52,989 nucleotides of DNA from Litchfieldia stipae (GTDB taxonomy: Bacteria; Bacillota; Bacilli; Bacillales; Bacillaceae_L), in NCBI RefSeq assembly GCF_014837155.1, contig NZ_JACYHA010000023.1:1-52989 (forward strand), read 5' to 3'. The number at the start of each line of letters is the position of its first letter. The stretch's first letter is position 1. The position numbers and the translations under genes were made by a program. The notes below the pieces were generated by a model, which ran no database searches, was not told the origin of the DNA, and was given only the letters and a program-made list of their open reading frames with translations. Positions 8,741 through 18,136 of the stretch are shown here, in pieces.

Positions 8741-9685
8741 ATGGAGAATGAAAAACTAGCTAAAATCGTTGAAGCAGCAAGATTATATTATCAATTAGAC
8801 TATAGTCAGCAGGATATTGCAAAAAAACTAGATGTTTCTAGGCCTACTGTCTCAAGGCTGCTTAAACAGGCGAAAGAGTTAGGAATTGTTGAAATAAAAA
8901 TCAACAACCCAGTAGAGACCGGTGAAATTCTAACAGAGCAGTTAAAAGCGAAATTTGGATTAAAAGATGCGTATGTCATTTCAGTTCCTGAATTTGAAAA
9001 CGAAATCATCAAGAAATACATAGGAGAAGCTGCAGCAGCTTACTTATATAATGTTATTAATGAAGGCGATATTGTTGCAACATCTTGGGGAACAACGATT
9101 TATGAAGTGGCCAAAAACCTGAAGCCTAAGAATATATCAGGTGCTCAAATTGTCCAATTAAATGGAGGAATTAGTCATTCAGAAACAAAAACATATGCAT
9201 CTGAAATCATCCATTTGTTTGGTGAGGCATTTAATACGCCAACATTTCTATTGCCACTGCCAGCGATTGTTGATCACATCGTCGTTAAGCAGGCAATTGA
9301 AGCTGATCGCCATATTCATAAGCTATTGGAAAAAGGAAGAGAAGCGAATATCGCCATCTTCAGTGTAGGTATCCCAGAAGTTGATTCAGTCTTATTACAA
9401 GCTGAATATTTCTCAAACAGTGATAGAGAGTTAATTCAATCGAAGGCAGCGGGCGAAATATGCTCAAGATTCTTCGATAAGCAGGGGTATATTTGCATAG
9501 AGGGGCTAAATGATCGAACGATTGGGATTCAACTTGACGAATTAGCGAAAAAGGATAAATCCATCCTGATTGCAGGTGGTCCGCGAAAGCTTGATGCTAT
9601 ATATGGGGCACTTAAGGGCGGCTATGCTAATGTGTTAGTCACTGATGACTTAACTGCCAAAATGTTATTAGAACAGGATTACTAA
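8741..9685 (+). CDS. deoR: SorC-family transcriptional regulator, DeoR-like
   Basis: This 314-residue regulator has an N-terminal helix-turn-helix (SQQDIAKKLDVSRPTVSRLLKQAKE, about residues 22-47) and a C-terminal sugar-phosphate-binding SorC domain (VATSWGTTIYEVA near residue 110, NGGISHSETKTYASE near 147, NDRTIGIQLDEL, IAGGPRKLDAI). From memory it closely resembles B. subtilis DeoR (313 residues), which represses the deoxyribonucleoside genes and responds to deoxyribose 5-phosphate. Those targets (deoC, nupC, pdp) are not in the window, and terminators flank the gene on both sides, so it is probably a single-gene unit. Its position after tkt may be chance or may point to a pentose phosphate target. 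The symbol rests on overall likeness only. Confidence 0.75.
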   Translation: MENEKLAKIVEAARLYYQLDYSQQDIAKKLDVSRPTVSRLLKQAKELGIVEIKINNPVETGEILTEQLKAKFGLKDAYVISVPEFENEIIKKYIGEAAAAYLYNVINEGDIVATSWGTTIYEVAKNLKPKNISGAQIVQLNGGISHSETKTYASEIIHLFGEAFNTPTFLLPLPAIVDHIVVKQAIEADRHIHKLLEKGREANIAIFSVGIPEVDSVLLQAEYFSNSDRELIQSKAAGEICSRFFDKQGYICIEGLNDRTIGIQLDELAKKDKSILIAGGPRKLDAIYGALKGGYANVLVTDDLTAKMLLEQDY

Positions 9686-9735
9686 AACATAAACAACTCA
9701 TCCTTTTTCTAGAGATGATTGTTTATGTTTTTTTT
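9686..9735 (+). terminator. Terminator after the deoR-like gene
   Basis: Starting right after the stop codon, AAACATAAACAACTCATC pairs with GATGATTGTTTATGTTT, which is followed by a T run. Confidence 0.85.
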
Positions 9736-9967
9736 ATTTGAAATAACAGATAATAACATCATATCCACAGCGAAATGAGGTTTATCCACATCATTATCCA
9801 CATGTCGATCGCTTTCATATAGAGTTTTGTATACAAGTATGCTCTTGTTATCCCCAGTTATTATGAAAAAAAGCACAAAAAAATTAACATTTTTTTCATA
9901 TTATTTTGGTGTATTACGATATAGGTTGGGTAATAATACTTCCATGATGTTCATAAGGAGGATGAAA

Positions 9968-11551
9968 ATGGAAGATAAACAATCGAATAGTGAAGACGTA
10001 TTAACGAATCGACAAGGGCATCCAGTAACAAATAATCAAAGTGTACGAACTGTGGGGAATCGTGGACCAACCACATTAGAAAATTACGATTTCCTTGAAA
10101 AAATTAGTCATTTTGACCGCGAGAGAATCCCTGAGCGTGTTGTTCATGCCCGTGGTGCAGGGGCACACGGTTACTTCGAGTCGTATGGTACATATGGTGA
10201 TGATCCGATTTCAAAATATACTCGTGCAAAGGTATTCACGGAGAAGGGAAAGCAAACTCCAGTATTTATCAGATTCTCCACAGTAATTCATGGAGGACAT
10301 TCTCCAGAAACATTGAGAGACCCAAGAGGATTTGCTGTTAAATTCTATACCGAGGATGGGAACTGGGATTTAGTTGGGAATAACTTGAAAATATTTTTTA
10401 TCAGAGATCCTCTTAAGTTTCCAGATTTAGTGCATGCCTTTAAGCCAGATCCAGTCACAAATCTTCAGGATGGCGAGCGTATTTTTGATTTTATTTCTCA
10501 ATCACCAGAAGCAATGCAAATGATTACCTTCTTATTCTCACCTTGGGGAATTCCTGCAAACTATCGTCATATGCAAGGATCAGGTGTTCATGCATATCGT
10601 TGGGTGAATGATGAAGGGAAAGCAGTGCTTGTTAAATATCACTTCGAACCAAAGCAAGGGATTAAAAATCTAACTCAAGCTGAGGCGGAAGAAATTCAAT
10701 CAAAGAACTTTAATCATGCGACTCAAGATTTATATGAAGCAATTGAAAATGGAGATTATCCAGAATGGGAACTCTTTGTTCAAATCATGAGTGATGATGA
10801 GCATCCTGAGCTAGATTATGATCCTCTTGACCCAACAAAGCTTTGGTATAAAGAAGATTTCCCATGGGTGCCAGTAGGGAAATTAGTGCTAAATAAGAAT
10901 CCTGAGGATTACTTTGCAGAGGTTGAGCAAGCTGCCTTTGGTACTGGGGTCCTTGTAGATGGACTTGATTTCTCAGATGATAAGCTTTTACAGGGGAGAA
11001 CATTCTCTTACTCTGATACACAAAGATACCGGGTTGGGACAAATTATCTAAAGCTGCCAATCAATGCTCCGAAAAAACATGTAGCAACCAATCAACGTGG
11101 TGGGCAAATGGAATATGTAGTGGATAAAGGTGAGAAACAAAATCCACATGTAAACTATGAGCCATCGATCATTGGAGGACTAAAGGAAGCACAACAAACT
11201 GGCAAAGAGCATACACCTTATGTTGAGGGTGAAGTGAAAAGAGAAAAAATTGAGCGAGAAAATAATTATGGTCAAGCGGGTGAAACCTATCGCCGATTTA
11301 CTGATTGGGAACGTGATGAGCTGATTAACAATTTAGTTAACACATTAAAGCCTTGTCGCAAAGAAATTCAAGACCAAATGGTTGAACATTTCACAAAATG
11401 TGATGAAGAATATGGAAGAAGAGTCAGAGAAGGACTTTCTATGGCCGATAATGATCCAAACGCGACTCATCGTGGTCCGATTGGGGCAACAGATACAGAA
11501 GAAGCTGTAAAGCAAGCAGAACAAATGGGTCACCCGTCAGATCCGTATTAA
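9968..11551 (+). CDS. katX: Heme catalase, KatX-like
   Basis: Decomposes hydrogen peroxide. The 527-residue small-subunit catalase has the start motif [13 protein letters not shown], the distal histidine in [17 protein letters not shown], the asparagine in [10 protein letters not shown], and the proximal heme tyrosine region [12 protein letters not shown] near residue 350. The best match from memory is B. subtilis KatX, the spore/germination catalase made under sigma F and sigma B. A possible GGGTAA -10 lies about 35 bases before the gene, without a convincing -35. The frame runs up to 9827, but AAGGAGG at 9955-9961 correctly positions the ATG at 9968. Assignment to KatX rather than another catalase is likely but not certain. 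Confidence 0.9.
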   Translation: MEDKQSNSEDVLTNRQGHPVTNNQSVRTVGNRGPTTLENYDFLEKISHFDRERIPERVVHARGAGAHGYFESYGTYGDDPISKYTRAKVFTEKGKQTPVFIRFSTVIHGGHSPETLRDPRGFAVKFYTEDGNWDLVGNNLKIFFIRDPLKFPDLVHAFKPDPVTNLQDGERIFDFISQSPEAMQMITFLFSPWGIPANYRHMQGSGVHAYRWVNDEGKAVLVKYHFEPKQGIKNLTQAEAEEIQSKNFNHATQDLYEAIENGDYPEWELFVQIMSDDEHPELDYDPLDPTKLWYKEDFPWVPVGKLVLNKNPEDYFAEVEQAAFGTGVLVDGLDFSDDKLLQGRTFSYSDTQRYRVGTNYLKLPINAPKKHVATNQRGGQMEYVVDKGEKQNPHVNYEPSIIGGLKEAQQTGKEHTPYVEGEVKREKIERENNYGQAGETYRRFTDWERDELINNLVNTLKPCRKEIQDQMVEHFTKCDEEYGRRVREGLSMADNDPNATHRGPIGATDTEEAVKQAEQMGHPSDPY

Positions 11552-11562
11552 TAATCAACAGG

Positions 11563-11590
11563 AAAAAGACCTCTTGGGGTCTTTTTCTTT
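11563..11590. terminator. Convergent terminator between catalase and DUF1292 gene
   Basis: AAAAAGACC and GGTCTTTTT form a stem with flanking A and T runs, able to serve both converging genes. Confidence 0.8.
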
Positions 11591-11845
11591 CTAGTCAGCT
11601 GGTGCTGCTTCTACGGCAATTTGATACGCATCGAGAATGGAGTTTTTTTCTTGAAGATCTTCAATCCCTACGAGGTACTGCTCCTCATCTTCATCCTCAA
11701 TTCTCATCAAGAGAGTTTCCTCGCCATCCCTTAATAACGCATAGGAATCCTCTTCCATATCAAATAATGCTTCAATACGATAATCTCTAATCACGCCATT
11801 CTCATCTTCAACCGTAATCGTATCTCTAAGCTCTTCGTTCTCCAT
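11591..11845 (-). CDS. DUF1292 family acidic protein
   Basis: This small, strongly acidic protein of 84 residues fits the DUF1292 (YrzB-like) family: a TITVEDENG start, a YRIEALFDMEEDSYALL core and a GEETLLMRIEDEDEEQYLVGIED end. Such proteins are common and conserved in Firmicutes, but their function is unknown. The upstream GTG at 11854 forms part of GGAGGTG, the ribosome binding site, so the ATG at 11845 is the start. It converges on the catalase gene. Confidence 0.8.
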   Translation of the reverse strand: MENEELRDTITVEDENGVIRDYRIEALFDMEEDSYALLRDGEETLLMRIEDEDEEQYLVGIEDLQEKNSILDAYQIAVEAAPAD

Positions 11846-11909
11846 CTTGTTCACCTCCAGGTTGTTATAACCATAAATTCCCCCACAAGCTGAAGATTTT
11901 CTCTATATA

Positions 11910-11932
11910 AAAATAACCAGTCATTTGACTGG
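11910..11932 (-). terminator. Possible terminator of a small minus-strand gene
   Basis: CCAGTC and GACTGG with a 4-base loop are followed on the minus strand by TTATTTTTA. It sits about 30 bases beyond the stop of the small gene at 11962-12123, which supports that gene being real. Confidence 0.5.
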
Positions 11933-11961
11933 CAATGGAGATGTTGCATTCATTTATGGAT

Positions 11962-12123
11962 CTATTCAGTCACAACAGGGCTAATGTCTTCCAGTTCTTC
12001 ATTTGTAGCACCTTGGACATCTGTTGTCTCTGATGTTAAGCCGTTCCATTCATTTGTGAAATCAACCCAATGGGTTAATCCAAAAATCACATCCATCATT
12101 TGCGTAAATTTAGCCACAATCAT
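11962..12123 (-). CDS. Small acidic protein of unknown function (53 aa)
   Basis: A 53-residue open frame on the minus strand begins MIVAKFTQMMDVIFG and ends with an acidic tail, NEELEDISPVVTE. The first half is amphipathic with two tryptophans and the second half is acidic. The ATG at 12123 is only three bases from AAAAGGA; the GTG at 12117, two codons later, has better spacing and may be the real start. A short terminator-like hairpin follows. I do not recognise the family. Its composition is unlike random AT-rich reading, and it neatly fills the gap between two genes, so it is probably a real small gene. Confidence 0.5.
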   Translation of the reverse strand: MIVAKFTQMMDVIFGLTHWVDFTNEWNGLTSETTDVQGATNEELEDISPVVTE

Positions 12124-12246
12124 CAGTCCTTTTATTCTTTAGCGTTCCAAGTCACCCTTGGATTATTCATGGAATTAAAAAGTTGCAAGATCGAACATTC
12201 AATGGGTATCCTTAGAGTAAATAAATGCAGCAGGAGTGAGAACACT

Positions 12247-13053
12247 ATGGAAAAAACGATTGGTTTTATTGGCTGTGGAAAAATGGCTCAATCCATTATT
12301 CAAGGCCTAATTAGAGCTCAAACCATTGAACCTACACGTATTATCGCAAGTGCAAAGTCGGATGAGACCCTTGAAAAAGTAAGGAATACATATGGCATAC
12401 ATGTCACATTAAATAATTTAGAGGTAGCGCAAAAATCAGATTTTCTCGTCCTTGCCGTCAAACCTAATTTATATCAAACAGTTATTGATGAAATAAAAGA
12501 CAAGTTAAATGAAGCAACTGTCATCATAACGATTGCTGCAGGGATAAGTTTGGATGGATTAGAAGAACGTTTTTCTAGAAAAGTTAAGGCTGTTCGAACG
12601 ATGCCAAATACCCCTTCCTTAGTTGGTGAAGGAATGACAGCTATGTGTCACAATGACCTAGTCACTGATAAAGAGTTACAACAAATCAAAGTTCTTTTTG
12701 AAAGCATTGGGAAAGTCGAAGCGATCGAAGAGAGATTAATGGATGCGATTCCGGCTGTAAGTGGATCGTCTCCAGCTTATGTGTATATGTTAATTGAAGC
12801 TCTTGCTGATGGTGCTGTTCAACAAGGATTTACAAAGAAACAAGGTTTGAATATGGCAGCCCAAGCTGTATTAGGAGCAGCAAAAATGGTGCTCGAAACA
12901 GGAATCCATCCCGCAGAATTAAAGGATCATGTTTGCACCCCAGGTGGTGCAACAATTGAAGCAGTTGTTAGCTTAGAACAAACTCAATTCAGAGGAACGA
13001 TTCTAAAAGCAATGGAACAGTGTACAAAAAAATCGGTGCTGCTATCTAAGTAA
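12247..13053 (+). CDS. proC: Pyrroline-5-carboxylate reductase
   Basis: Reduces 1-pyrroline-5-carboxylate to L-proline with NADPH, the last step of proline synthesis. The 268-residue protein has the N-terminal dinucleotide motif IGFIGCGKMAQSIIQGL, the middle stretch VRTMPNTPSLVGEGMTA, and the C-terminal signature AVSGSSPAYVYMLIEALADGAVQQGF with LKDHVCTPGGATIEAV. The frame is open 49 codons further upstream, but GCAGGAGTGA lies just before the ATG at 12247 and the protein then starts normally. No riboswitch or T-box is visible upstream. Bacillus often carries several P5C reductases, so this may be one of a set. Confidence 0.93.
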   Translation: MEKTIGFIGCGKMAQSIIQGLIRAQTIEPTRIIASAKSDETLEKVRNTYGIHVTLNNLEVAQKSDFLVLAVKPNLYQTVIDEIKDKLNEATVIITIAAGISLDGLEERFSRKVKAVRTMPNTPSLVGEGMTAMCHNDLVTDKELQQIKVLFESIGKVEAIEERLMDAIPAVSGSSPAYVYMLIEALADGAVQQGFTKKQGLNMAAQAVLGAAKMVLETGIHPAELKDHVCTPGGATIEAVVSLEQTQFRGTILKAMEQCTKKSVLLSK

Positions 13054-13314
13054 AATGAATGACAAACTCCTCAAATATTTTGATAACCAGGTGAAGGGGG
13101 CCACCAAAATTGTGGCTCCCCAAACAATCCACAACTACTTAATATCCATTTGAAACATTTTTCCAATTTATGTAACCTTTCCGTTCTCTAAAACGTCTAA
13201 TACTTATGGGAGATAAAACAATAACATATTCAGTAATATATTTGTAATATTTGTAATAAAATTCCTAGTAAGCACAAATGGTGACATTAACTTTTAGTAT
13301 GGGAGAGAGTGCGG

Positions 13315-14250
13315 TTGAAAAGGAAATGGGGACTTTTATTAGGAATTTCAGTATTACTAGCGGGGTGCAGTGTTGAAGCGAAAGCAACAGTAAAAGGAGA
13401 GGCAAGTCCAGCTACACATTTAGAAAAAGAAATCCAAATGTCAGCGAAACAATTTGAACATGAATTAACGTTGATTGACCAAAGAAATGATTCTGTCATT
13501 CAATCACTTAAGCCATTTGATTATACAGACGAAACACAGTATGAAGAAGAAATGAAAGCATTAGTGAAAGAGCTAGCTTCGGTATATGATCAACCAATGA
13601 TTCCCGCACGCATCAGTCAGGATGGGAGTCTAATTGACGGACAAAGCAGAGTCATCCTAGATGAGCAAGCGTTGTTAGAACAACTTACGAATGTGTCAGT
13701 ATTTGATAGGGTAGTAGAATTGCCTATTACAGAGACAGAACCTAACGTAAGTATGGAAACCGTAATGGGACTTGAGGAGGTTGTGTTAGGGAGTTATACT
13801 ACGAGATTTGACCCTTCTGTCAAAGGCAGAACAACGAATATTGCGTTATCTGCAAAAGAAATTGATCAAATTGTCTTAGGGCCAGGGGACCGTTTTTATT
13901 TTAACTTAATTGTAGGAGATTCAACGCCAGATAAAGGTTATCAGCTTGCTACTGTTATTGAAAACAAACAATTTGTGACAGGGTATGGTGGAGGCATCTG
14001 TCAAACATCAAGTACCCTCTATAATGCAGTTGAAAGAGCGGGACTAGAAATCATCGAACTTCATCATCATTCAAAAGAAGTAGGCTATGTTCCAAAAGGA
14101 AAAGACGCGACCATTGCATATGGATTCAAAGATTTTAAATTCATCAATAACAAAGACTACCCAGTCGTCATCAAAACAATAATGAACGAAAGCGCTGGTA
14201 CATTAGAAGTGCAAATCACATCAGCAGGACGCTTTGTTGCAGGACAATAA
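13315..14250 (+). CDS. VanW-family lipoprotein
   Basis: The roughly 311-residue protein has a lipoprotein signal (WGLLLGISVLLAGCS) with the acylated cysteine near residue 17, then a coiled, charged stretch, then a C-terminal VanW domain from about residue 160. That domain is marked by VLGSYTTRFD, KGRTTNIALSAKEID, VLGPGDRFYFN and GYGGGICQTSSTLYNA. VanW domains are found in many Gram-positive surface proteins; despite the name, no role in vancomycin resistance is implied. The TTG at 13315 is better spaced from GGGAGAG than the GTG at 13309. It stands alone between proC and an LTA-synthase-like gene, consistent with a cell-envelope role. Confidence 0.8.
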   Translation: MKRKWGLLLGISVLLAGCSVEAKATVKGEASPATHLEKEIQMSAKQFEHELTLIDQRNDSVIQSLKPFDYTDETQYEEEMKALVKELASVYDQPMIPARISQDGSLIDGQSRVILDEQALLEQLTNVSVFDRVVELPITETEPNVSMETVMGLEEVVLGSYTTRFDPSVKGRTTNIALSAKEIDQIVLGPGDRFYFNLIVGDSTPDKGYQLATVIENKQFVTGYGGGICQTSSTLYNAVERAGLEIIELHHHSKEVGYVPKGKDATIAYGFKDFKFINNKDYPVVIKTIMNESAGTLEVQITSAGRFVAGQ

Positions 14251-14265
14251 ATATACTATGATTAA

Positions 14266-14310
14266 GAGCTATTGAAATAAGTGCACACCACTTATCTGAT
14301 AGCTCTATTT
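14266..14310 (+). terminator. Likely terminator after the VanW gene
   Basis: GAGCTAT pairs with ATAGCTC, and an inner ATAAGT pairs with ACTTAT. A modest T-rich stretch follows. Confidence 0.6.
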
Positions 14311-14414
14311 ATTTACCAAGTTTATGAAAAAAATGGACAAATTGTATGATTTCTTTGTTAAAAAAACAAGTAAATACATATAATCCTAAAAGAGGCAAAA
14401 AAGGAGGCTGTACA

Positions 14415-16259
14415 TTGCGTTTTTTTGTGTTTAGGATTTCTTTGTATTGGGTGGCAACTATTCTATTAAGTATCAAAACATATATTGTGAGCAAAACGGT
14501 ATTTGATCTGGGAATTGATACAGCGATTGCTGAGATCATTTTAGTATTAAGTACGGTAAGTGCCATTATGCTTCTTCTATCAGCTTCATTATTTGTGAAG
14601 AGGAAGTATCATCAATCTGCCCTATTCATTATTTATTCCATTATATCTGTTGTATTATATGGCAATGTTCTCTACTACCGTTTCTTTAATGATTTTATTA
14701 CAATCCCGGTGATGTTTCAGTCGATGCACTTGGCCAATCTTGGTGGGAGTCTATTCGGGTTGATTGGATTGCTAGATCTCCTATTGTTTGTAGATTTACT
14801 CTTGCTGATTCTTCTTTCAAAAAGATTACACTTAAGAAGTGAAGTGATCAATCAAAATAGGACAGCCATTCTTACTATGGGGATAATCTTACTTCTTCTG
14901 AATACAGGATTAGCCCATAAAGAACGACCAGAATTATTAACGAGATCGTTTGATCGAAAGCTGCTTGTGAAAAATATTGGTCTCTATGCTTATCATGTAT
15001 ACGATTTCTATCTATATACCAATACGAAGACAAAAATCGTATTAGCTGATAATAATGAGCTGACTGAAATCATTAATTATGTCAAAGCGAATGAACAGAA
15101 ACCTAATCCAGATTACTTTGGGGCAGCTAAAGGGAAAAATATTATCATGATTGCGCTCGAATCAACACAAAGCTTTGTTATTAATAATAAGGTAGAAGGG
15201 CAAGAAATCACGCCATTTCTTAACCAATTAATTAAAGAGCGGGGAACCTATTATTTCTCGAATTTCTACCATCAAACCGGACAAGGTAAGACGTCTGATG
15301 CAGAATTTATTATTGAGAACTCGCTTTATGGACTTCCGAGAGGAGCGGTGTTTTTTTCGAATCCGGAAAATCAATACCATACTTTAGCAAGTGTCTTAGG
15401 GGAAGCGGGTGACTATTATTCTGCGGTTTTTCATGCGAATAATAAAAGCTTCTGGAATCGAAACGTAATGTATAATGCAATAGGCTATGATCGCTTTTAT
15501 GCAGAAGAGGAATATAAGATCAGTAAGGAGAATTCAATTGGCTGGGGCTTGAAGGATGAAGAATTCTTCTCCCAAACGATTCCGTATTTAAAAGAGCTTC
15601 CACAGCCTTATTATGCAAAATTACTGACCTTGACCAATCACTTTCCGTTCACTCTAGCACAAGCAGACGAGATTATTCCTGAATGGACATCAAAGGATGG
15701 TACGGTGAATCGCTACTTTACAACCGTAAGATATCAGGATGAAGCCCTAAAGCAATTTTTTGAGAAGATGAAGCAAGAGGGGTTATATGATAATTCTATT
15801 TTTATCCTGTATGGAGACCATTATGGTATATCCGAAAATCATAATAAAGCAATGGCTCAGTTTTTAGAAAAGGAAATAACACCATATGAGACGATTCAAT
15901 TGCAACGTGTCCCTTTTATCATTCATTTTCCAAATCGTACGGAAACGAAAGAAATCACTACGGTTGCTGGACAGGTTGATGTCAAACCAACGATTCTTAA
16001 CCTGATGGGGATTAATGAACAGGGAGCGATTCAATTTGGGAGTGATTTATTTTCAACAGATAAGCGACAATTTGTGATTTTGAGGGATGGAAGCTTTATA
16101 ACGGATAAATATATCATGACTGGAAATAACTGTTACATACGTGATACAGGGATGAAGGCTGCGAAAGAATCCTGCAAACCTTACATGTCATTAGCAAAAG
16201 AAGAGCTTAATTACTCAGATCAAATCATATATGGTGACTTATTCCGATTTCTTGAATAA
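14415..16259 (+). CDS. LTA-synthase family sulfatase-fold membrane enzyme
   Basis: A membrane-anchored phosphoglycerol transferase of the LtaS family, which polymerises or primes lipoteichoic acid from phosphatidylglycerol outside the membrane. The 614-residue protein has about five N-terminal membrane segments (to about residue 180) and an extracellular sulfatase-fold domain. Catalytic features are the metal-binding IIMIALEST, the nucleophile threonine in TGQGKTSDAEF (about residue 293) and YGDHYG. Bacillus has several paralogues (LtaS, YfnI, YqgS, YvgJ); which one this matches is not clear. The frame opens earlier at 14346, but AAAGGAGG is seven bases before the TTG at 14415, which is taken as the start. 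Confidence 0.88.
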   Translation: MRFFVFRISLYWVATILLSIKTYIVSKTVFDLGIDTAIAEIILVLSTVSAIMLLLSASLFVKRKYHQSALFIIYSIISVVLYGNVLYYRFFNDFITIPVMFQSMHLANLGGSLFGLIGLLDLLLFVDLLLLILLSKRLHLRSEVINQNRTAILTMGIILLLLNTGLAHKERPELLTRSFDRKLLVKNIGLYAYHVYDFYLYTNTKTKIVLADNNELTEIINYVKANEQKPNPDYFGAAKGKNIIMIALESTQSFVINNKVEGQEITPFLNQLIKERGTYYFSNFYHQTGQGKTSDAEFIIENSLYGLPRGAVFFSNPENQYHTLASVLGEAGDYYSAVFHANNKSFWNRNVMYNAIGYDRFYAEEEYKISKENSIGWGLKDEEFFSQTIPYLKELPQPYYAKLLTLTNHFPFTLAQADEIIPEWTSKDGTVNRYFTTVRYQDEALKQFFEKMKQEGLYDNSIFILYGDHYGISENHNKAMAQFLEKEITPYETIQLQRVPFIIHFPNRTETKEITTVAGQVDVKPTILNLMGINEQGAIQFGSDLFSTDKRQFVILRDGSFITDKYIMTGNNCYIRDTGMKAAKESCKPYMSLAKEELNYSDQIIYGDLFRFLE

Positions 16260-16271
16260 AGTCATTGAAAA

Positions 16272-16305
16272 AAGGCTCACCTTTTTTAGAGTGGGCCTTC
16301 TTCCA
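16272..16305 (+). terminator. Likely terminator after the LTA-synthase-like gene
   Basis: AAGGCTCAC pairs with GTGGGCCTT through one G-U. The following tract is only moderately T-rich, and the region also separates the converging yjcZ-like gene. Confidence 0.6.
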
Positions 16306-16314
16306 TTTTGTTAA

Positions 16315-16413
16315 TTACCAGCCTACGTAAGCTGAACCAACAATAATTAAAAGGATGAAAAGTACAACAATTAACGCAAAGCTGTTTCCATATCCTCCAC
16401 CTGCGTAGCTCAT
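16315..16413 (-). CDS. yjcZ: YjcZ family sporulation peptide (32 aa)
   Basis: This tiny protein starts [15 protein letters not shown] and continues as one hydrophobic helix ending GSAYVGW. The glycine/tyrosine-rich head followed by a single membrane segment is the hallmark of the YjcZ family, spore-associated peptides common in Bacillus. A perfect TAAAGGAGGT site lies before the ATG at 16413. The longer frame reaching 16587 is only read-through into upstream DNA. Confidence 0.85.
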   Translation of the reverse strand: MSYAGGGYGNSFALIVVLFILLIIVGSAYVGW

Positions 16414-16571
16414 AGTAGCACCTCCTTTAACAGAGTTACTATAATCTATGCGTCCTTTTGATGATGTGAAATGGACATCGGTGGAAAAACAAAAAAGTTT
16501 TAACAATTGATTTTCAACAAAATATGTTAAAATAAATCCTATATGAAAAATTCGAAAAAAGGGAGAATTCC

Positions 16572-17150
16572 ATGAAAAAAAGCTCAATCATTGCTCTTTT
16601 ATTTATTCTTTGTGGAGGAGGCATTATCGGCTATTCTGGATGGGAGATCTATAAGACCAAGGCAGAGACATCTAAGTCTTTGGTTGAAGCTAAGGAATTA
16701 ATTCAACAGGGACGTGAGAATAATAGTCAGGAAGTGATCAAAAAATCTGACGTGAAATTCGGTGAAACCATCGGAATATTATCGATTCCTGTTTTGAATG
16801 CAGAGCTACCAATTGTTGAAGGTACTGATCCTGATGATTTAGATAAAGGGGTAGGGCATTACCGAGGTTCTTACCTTCCAGATGAAAATGGACAAATTGT
16901 TTTATCAGGACATCGTGACACGGTCTTTCGGGATATGGGAAAATTAAAGCTAGGAGATACGTTAGTCATTCAATTACCAACAGGGGATTTCACTTACAAG
17001 ATTACCAATACGAAAATCGTAAGTGCAGATGATACAAGCATTATCACCTTACAGGACGAGGAAGAAGAATTAATTCTTACAACCTGCTATCCATTTAGCT
17101 ATATTGGTGATGCTCCAGACCGCTATATTATGTATGCGGAAAGACAATAA
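16572..17150 (+). CDS. yhcS: Class D sortase
   Basis: A 192-residue membrane-anchored transpeptidase that links surface proteins to peptidoglycan. It has an N-terminal membrane helix (residues 6-24), a charged linker and a sortase barrel. Catalytic residues are visible: His114 in LSGHRDT, Cys172 in LTTCYPF and Arg184 in DRYIMYA. Size and motifs fit class D, like B. subtilis YhcS (SrtD). There the gene sits beside its substrate yhcR and the pseudouridine synthase gene yhcT. Here a yhcT-like gene follows after two inserted genes, but no sortase substrate is visible in the window. Confidence 0.88.
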   Translation: MKKSSIIALLFILCGGGIIGYSGWEIYKTKAETSKSLVEAKELIQQGRENNSQEVIKKSDVKFGETIGILSIPVLNAELPIVEGTDPDDLDKGVGHYRGSYLPDENGQIVLSGHRDTVFRDMGKLKLGDTLVIQLPTGDFTYKITNTKIVSADDTSIITLQDEEEELILTTCYPFSYIGDAPDRYIMYAERQ

Positions 17151-17162
17151 TTGTTCGAATTC

Positions 17163-17190
17163 ACAAGGCAGAAGCTTGCCTTGTTTTTTT
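17163..17190 (+). terminator. Terminator after the sortase gene
   Basis: ACAAGGCA and TGCCTTGT form a short hairpin followed by seven T. It touches the stop of the convergent permease gene. Confidence 0.85.
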
Positions 17191-18076
17191 ATGGGGTTTG
17201 GTTTTCTTTCATAACATTTCTCTTACGGATCGAATGCATTGAAAAATGAATAAGTAAAAATAAACAATAAATGGAAAGTGTCATTAACCCTACAAGATCT
17301 TGCTTAAATAAATCGAGAACCAAGCTAATCCCTGTTGCTATATAGAGACCTGCCAGGAAGGTTCGAATTTGTTTATTTGAATAGCCTTTTGTAAAAAGGG
17401 AACCGATTTGTCCACCGAAAATGGCCCCAATAATTAAGATTCCACTGATCTCATAATTAAGGGGTGTATTGAAGGCATATGAGGCAAAACCAGCTGTGAC
17501 AATTAACAGAACACTAAAGAGACTTGTGCCAACAGCATATTTAGGCGTAAAGGAAAGAACACTAATTAATAATGGGACAATGATGAAGCCACCACCAACA
17601 CCCAATGTAGCCGAAATGAAACCGGCGAAGAATCCAATCAGAATTGTTTTACTGATGACTTGAACACGAGTATTCTTTTCTATTGTACTAGCTAATATTT
17701 GCTCTTTTTGTCTCCGTAATAACGAGATGGAAAAATAACAGATTAACAGAATATATAAAATGGGGACGACTGTATCTTCGATCTGTAACCTTTCAATATA
17801 TAAAACAAATGGATGTGCAAATTGTGTGGCAATGATTCCACTGATGCCAATTAGAATTGCAGGCTTCCACTTAATATGATGTAACCGATAATGGGCGAAA
17901 GAGCCGGAAAGGGAAGTAGCAATTGTATATAATAGGCTTGTCGCAATGGCTATAACAGGATTGAAAGCAAGTAATAATAGAATTGGTGTAAGGATAAATC
18001 CTCCTCCAATTCCAAAGAAACCAGACAAGATTCCAATTCCCAAACCTAAAGAAAGATAAAGAATAATTTCTGGCAA
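17189..18076 (-). CDS. TauE/SafE (TSUP) family permease
   Basis: A 295-residue membrane protein with about eight hydrophobic segments and the twin TSUP signatures: GILSGFFGIGGGFILTPILL in the first repeat and FISATLGVGGGFIIVPLL in the second. Members move sulfite, sulfonates, sulfoacetate or other small anions across the membrane; the substrate cannot be told here. The start is TTG, eight bases after AAGGAG. A long inverted repeat lies in the leader at 18092-18136 and may be regulatory. The gene is inserted between sortase and yhcT relative to the B. subtilis order. Confidence 0.85.
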   Translation of the reverse strand: MPEIILYLSLGLGIGILSGFFGIGGGFILTPILLLLAFNPVIAIATSLLYTIATSLSGSFAHYRLHHIKWKPAILIGISGIIATQFAHPFVLYIERLQIEDTVVPILYILLICYFSISLLRRQKEQILASTIEKNTRVQVISKTILIGFFAGFISATLGVGGGFIIVPLLISVLSFTPKYAVGTSLFSVLLIVTAGFASYAFNTPLNYEISGILIIGAIFGGQIGSLFTKGYSNKQIRTFLAGLYIATGISLVLDLFKQDLVGLMTLSIYCLFLLIHFSMHSIRKRNVMKENQTP

Positions 18077-18091
18077 TTGAGAAACTCCTTT

Positions 18092-18136
18092 CTTATGACC
18101 ATCTACTAACCCTTATCTATTTTGTGATGGCATAAG
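18092..18136 (-). promoter_or_regulatory. Inverted repeat in the leader of the TSUP gene
   Basis: CTTATGACCATC (18092-18103) and GATGGCATAAG (18126-18136) are complementary apart from one bulged base, and they flank 22 bases immediately upstream of the ribosome binding site. It could be an operator or an RNA hairpin; no terminator T-run is seen. Confidence 0.4.

Noticed and set aside
9905-9935. A sigma-B or sigma-F promoter before the catalase gene.
   Set aside because: GGGTAA could be a -10, but no matching -35 lies at the right distance, so it is not listed as a feature.
13096-13121. A terminator for proC (GGGGGCCAC with GTGGCTCCCC).
   Set aside because: The stem is plausible, but it is followed by CAAACAATCC rather than T, so it is not called.
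13315-14250. A vancomycin-resistance gene because of the VanW domain.
   Set aside because: VanW domains are widespread in ordinary surface proteins and no vanHAX or regulator genes are nearby.
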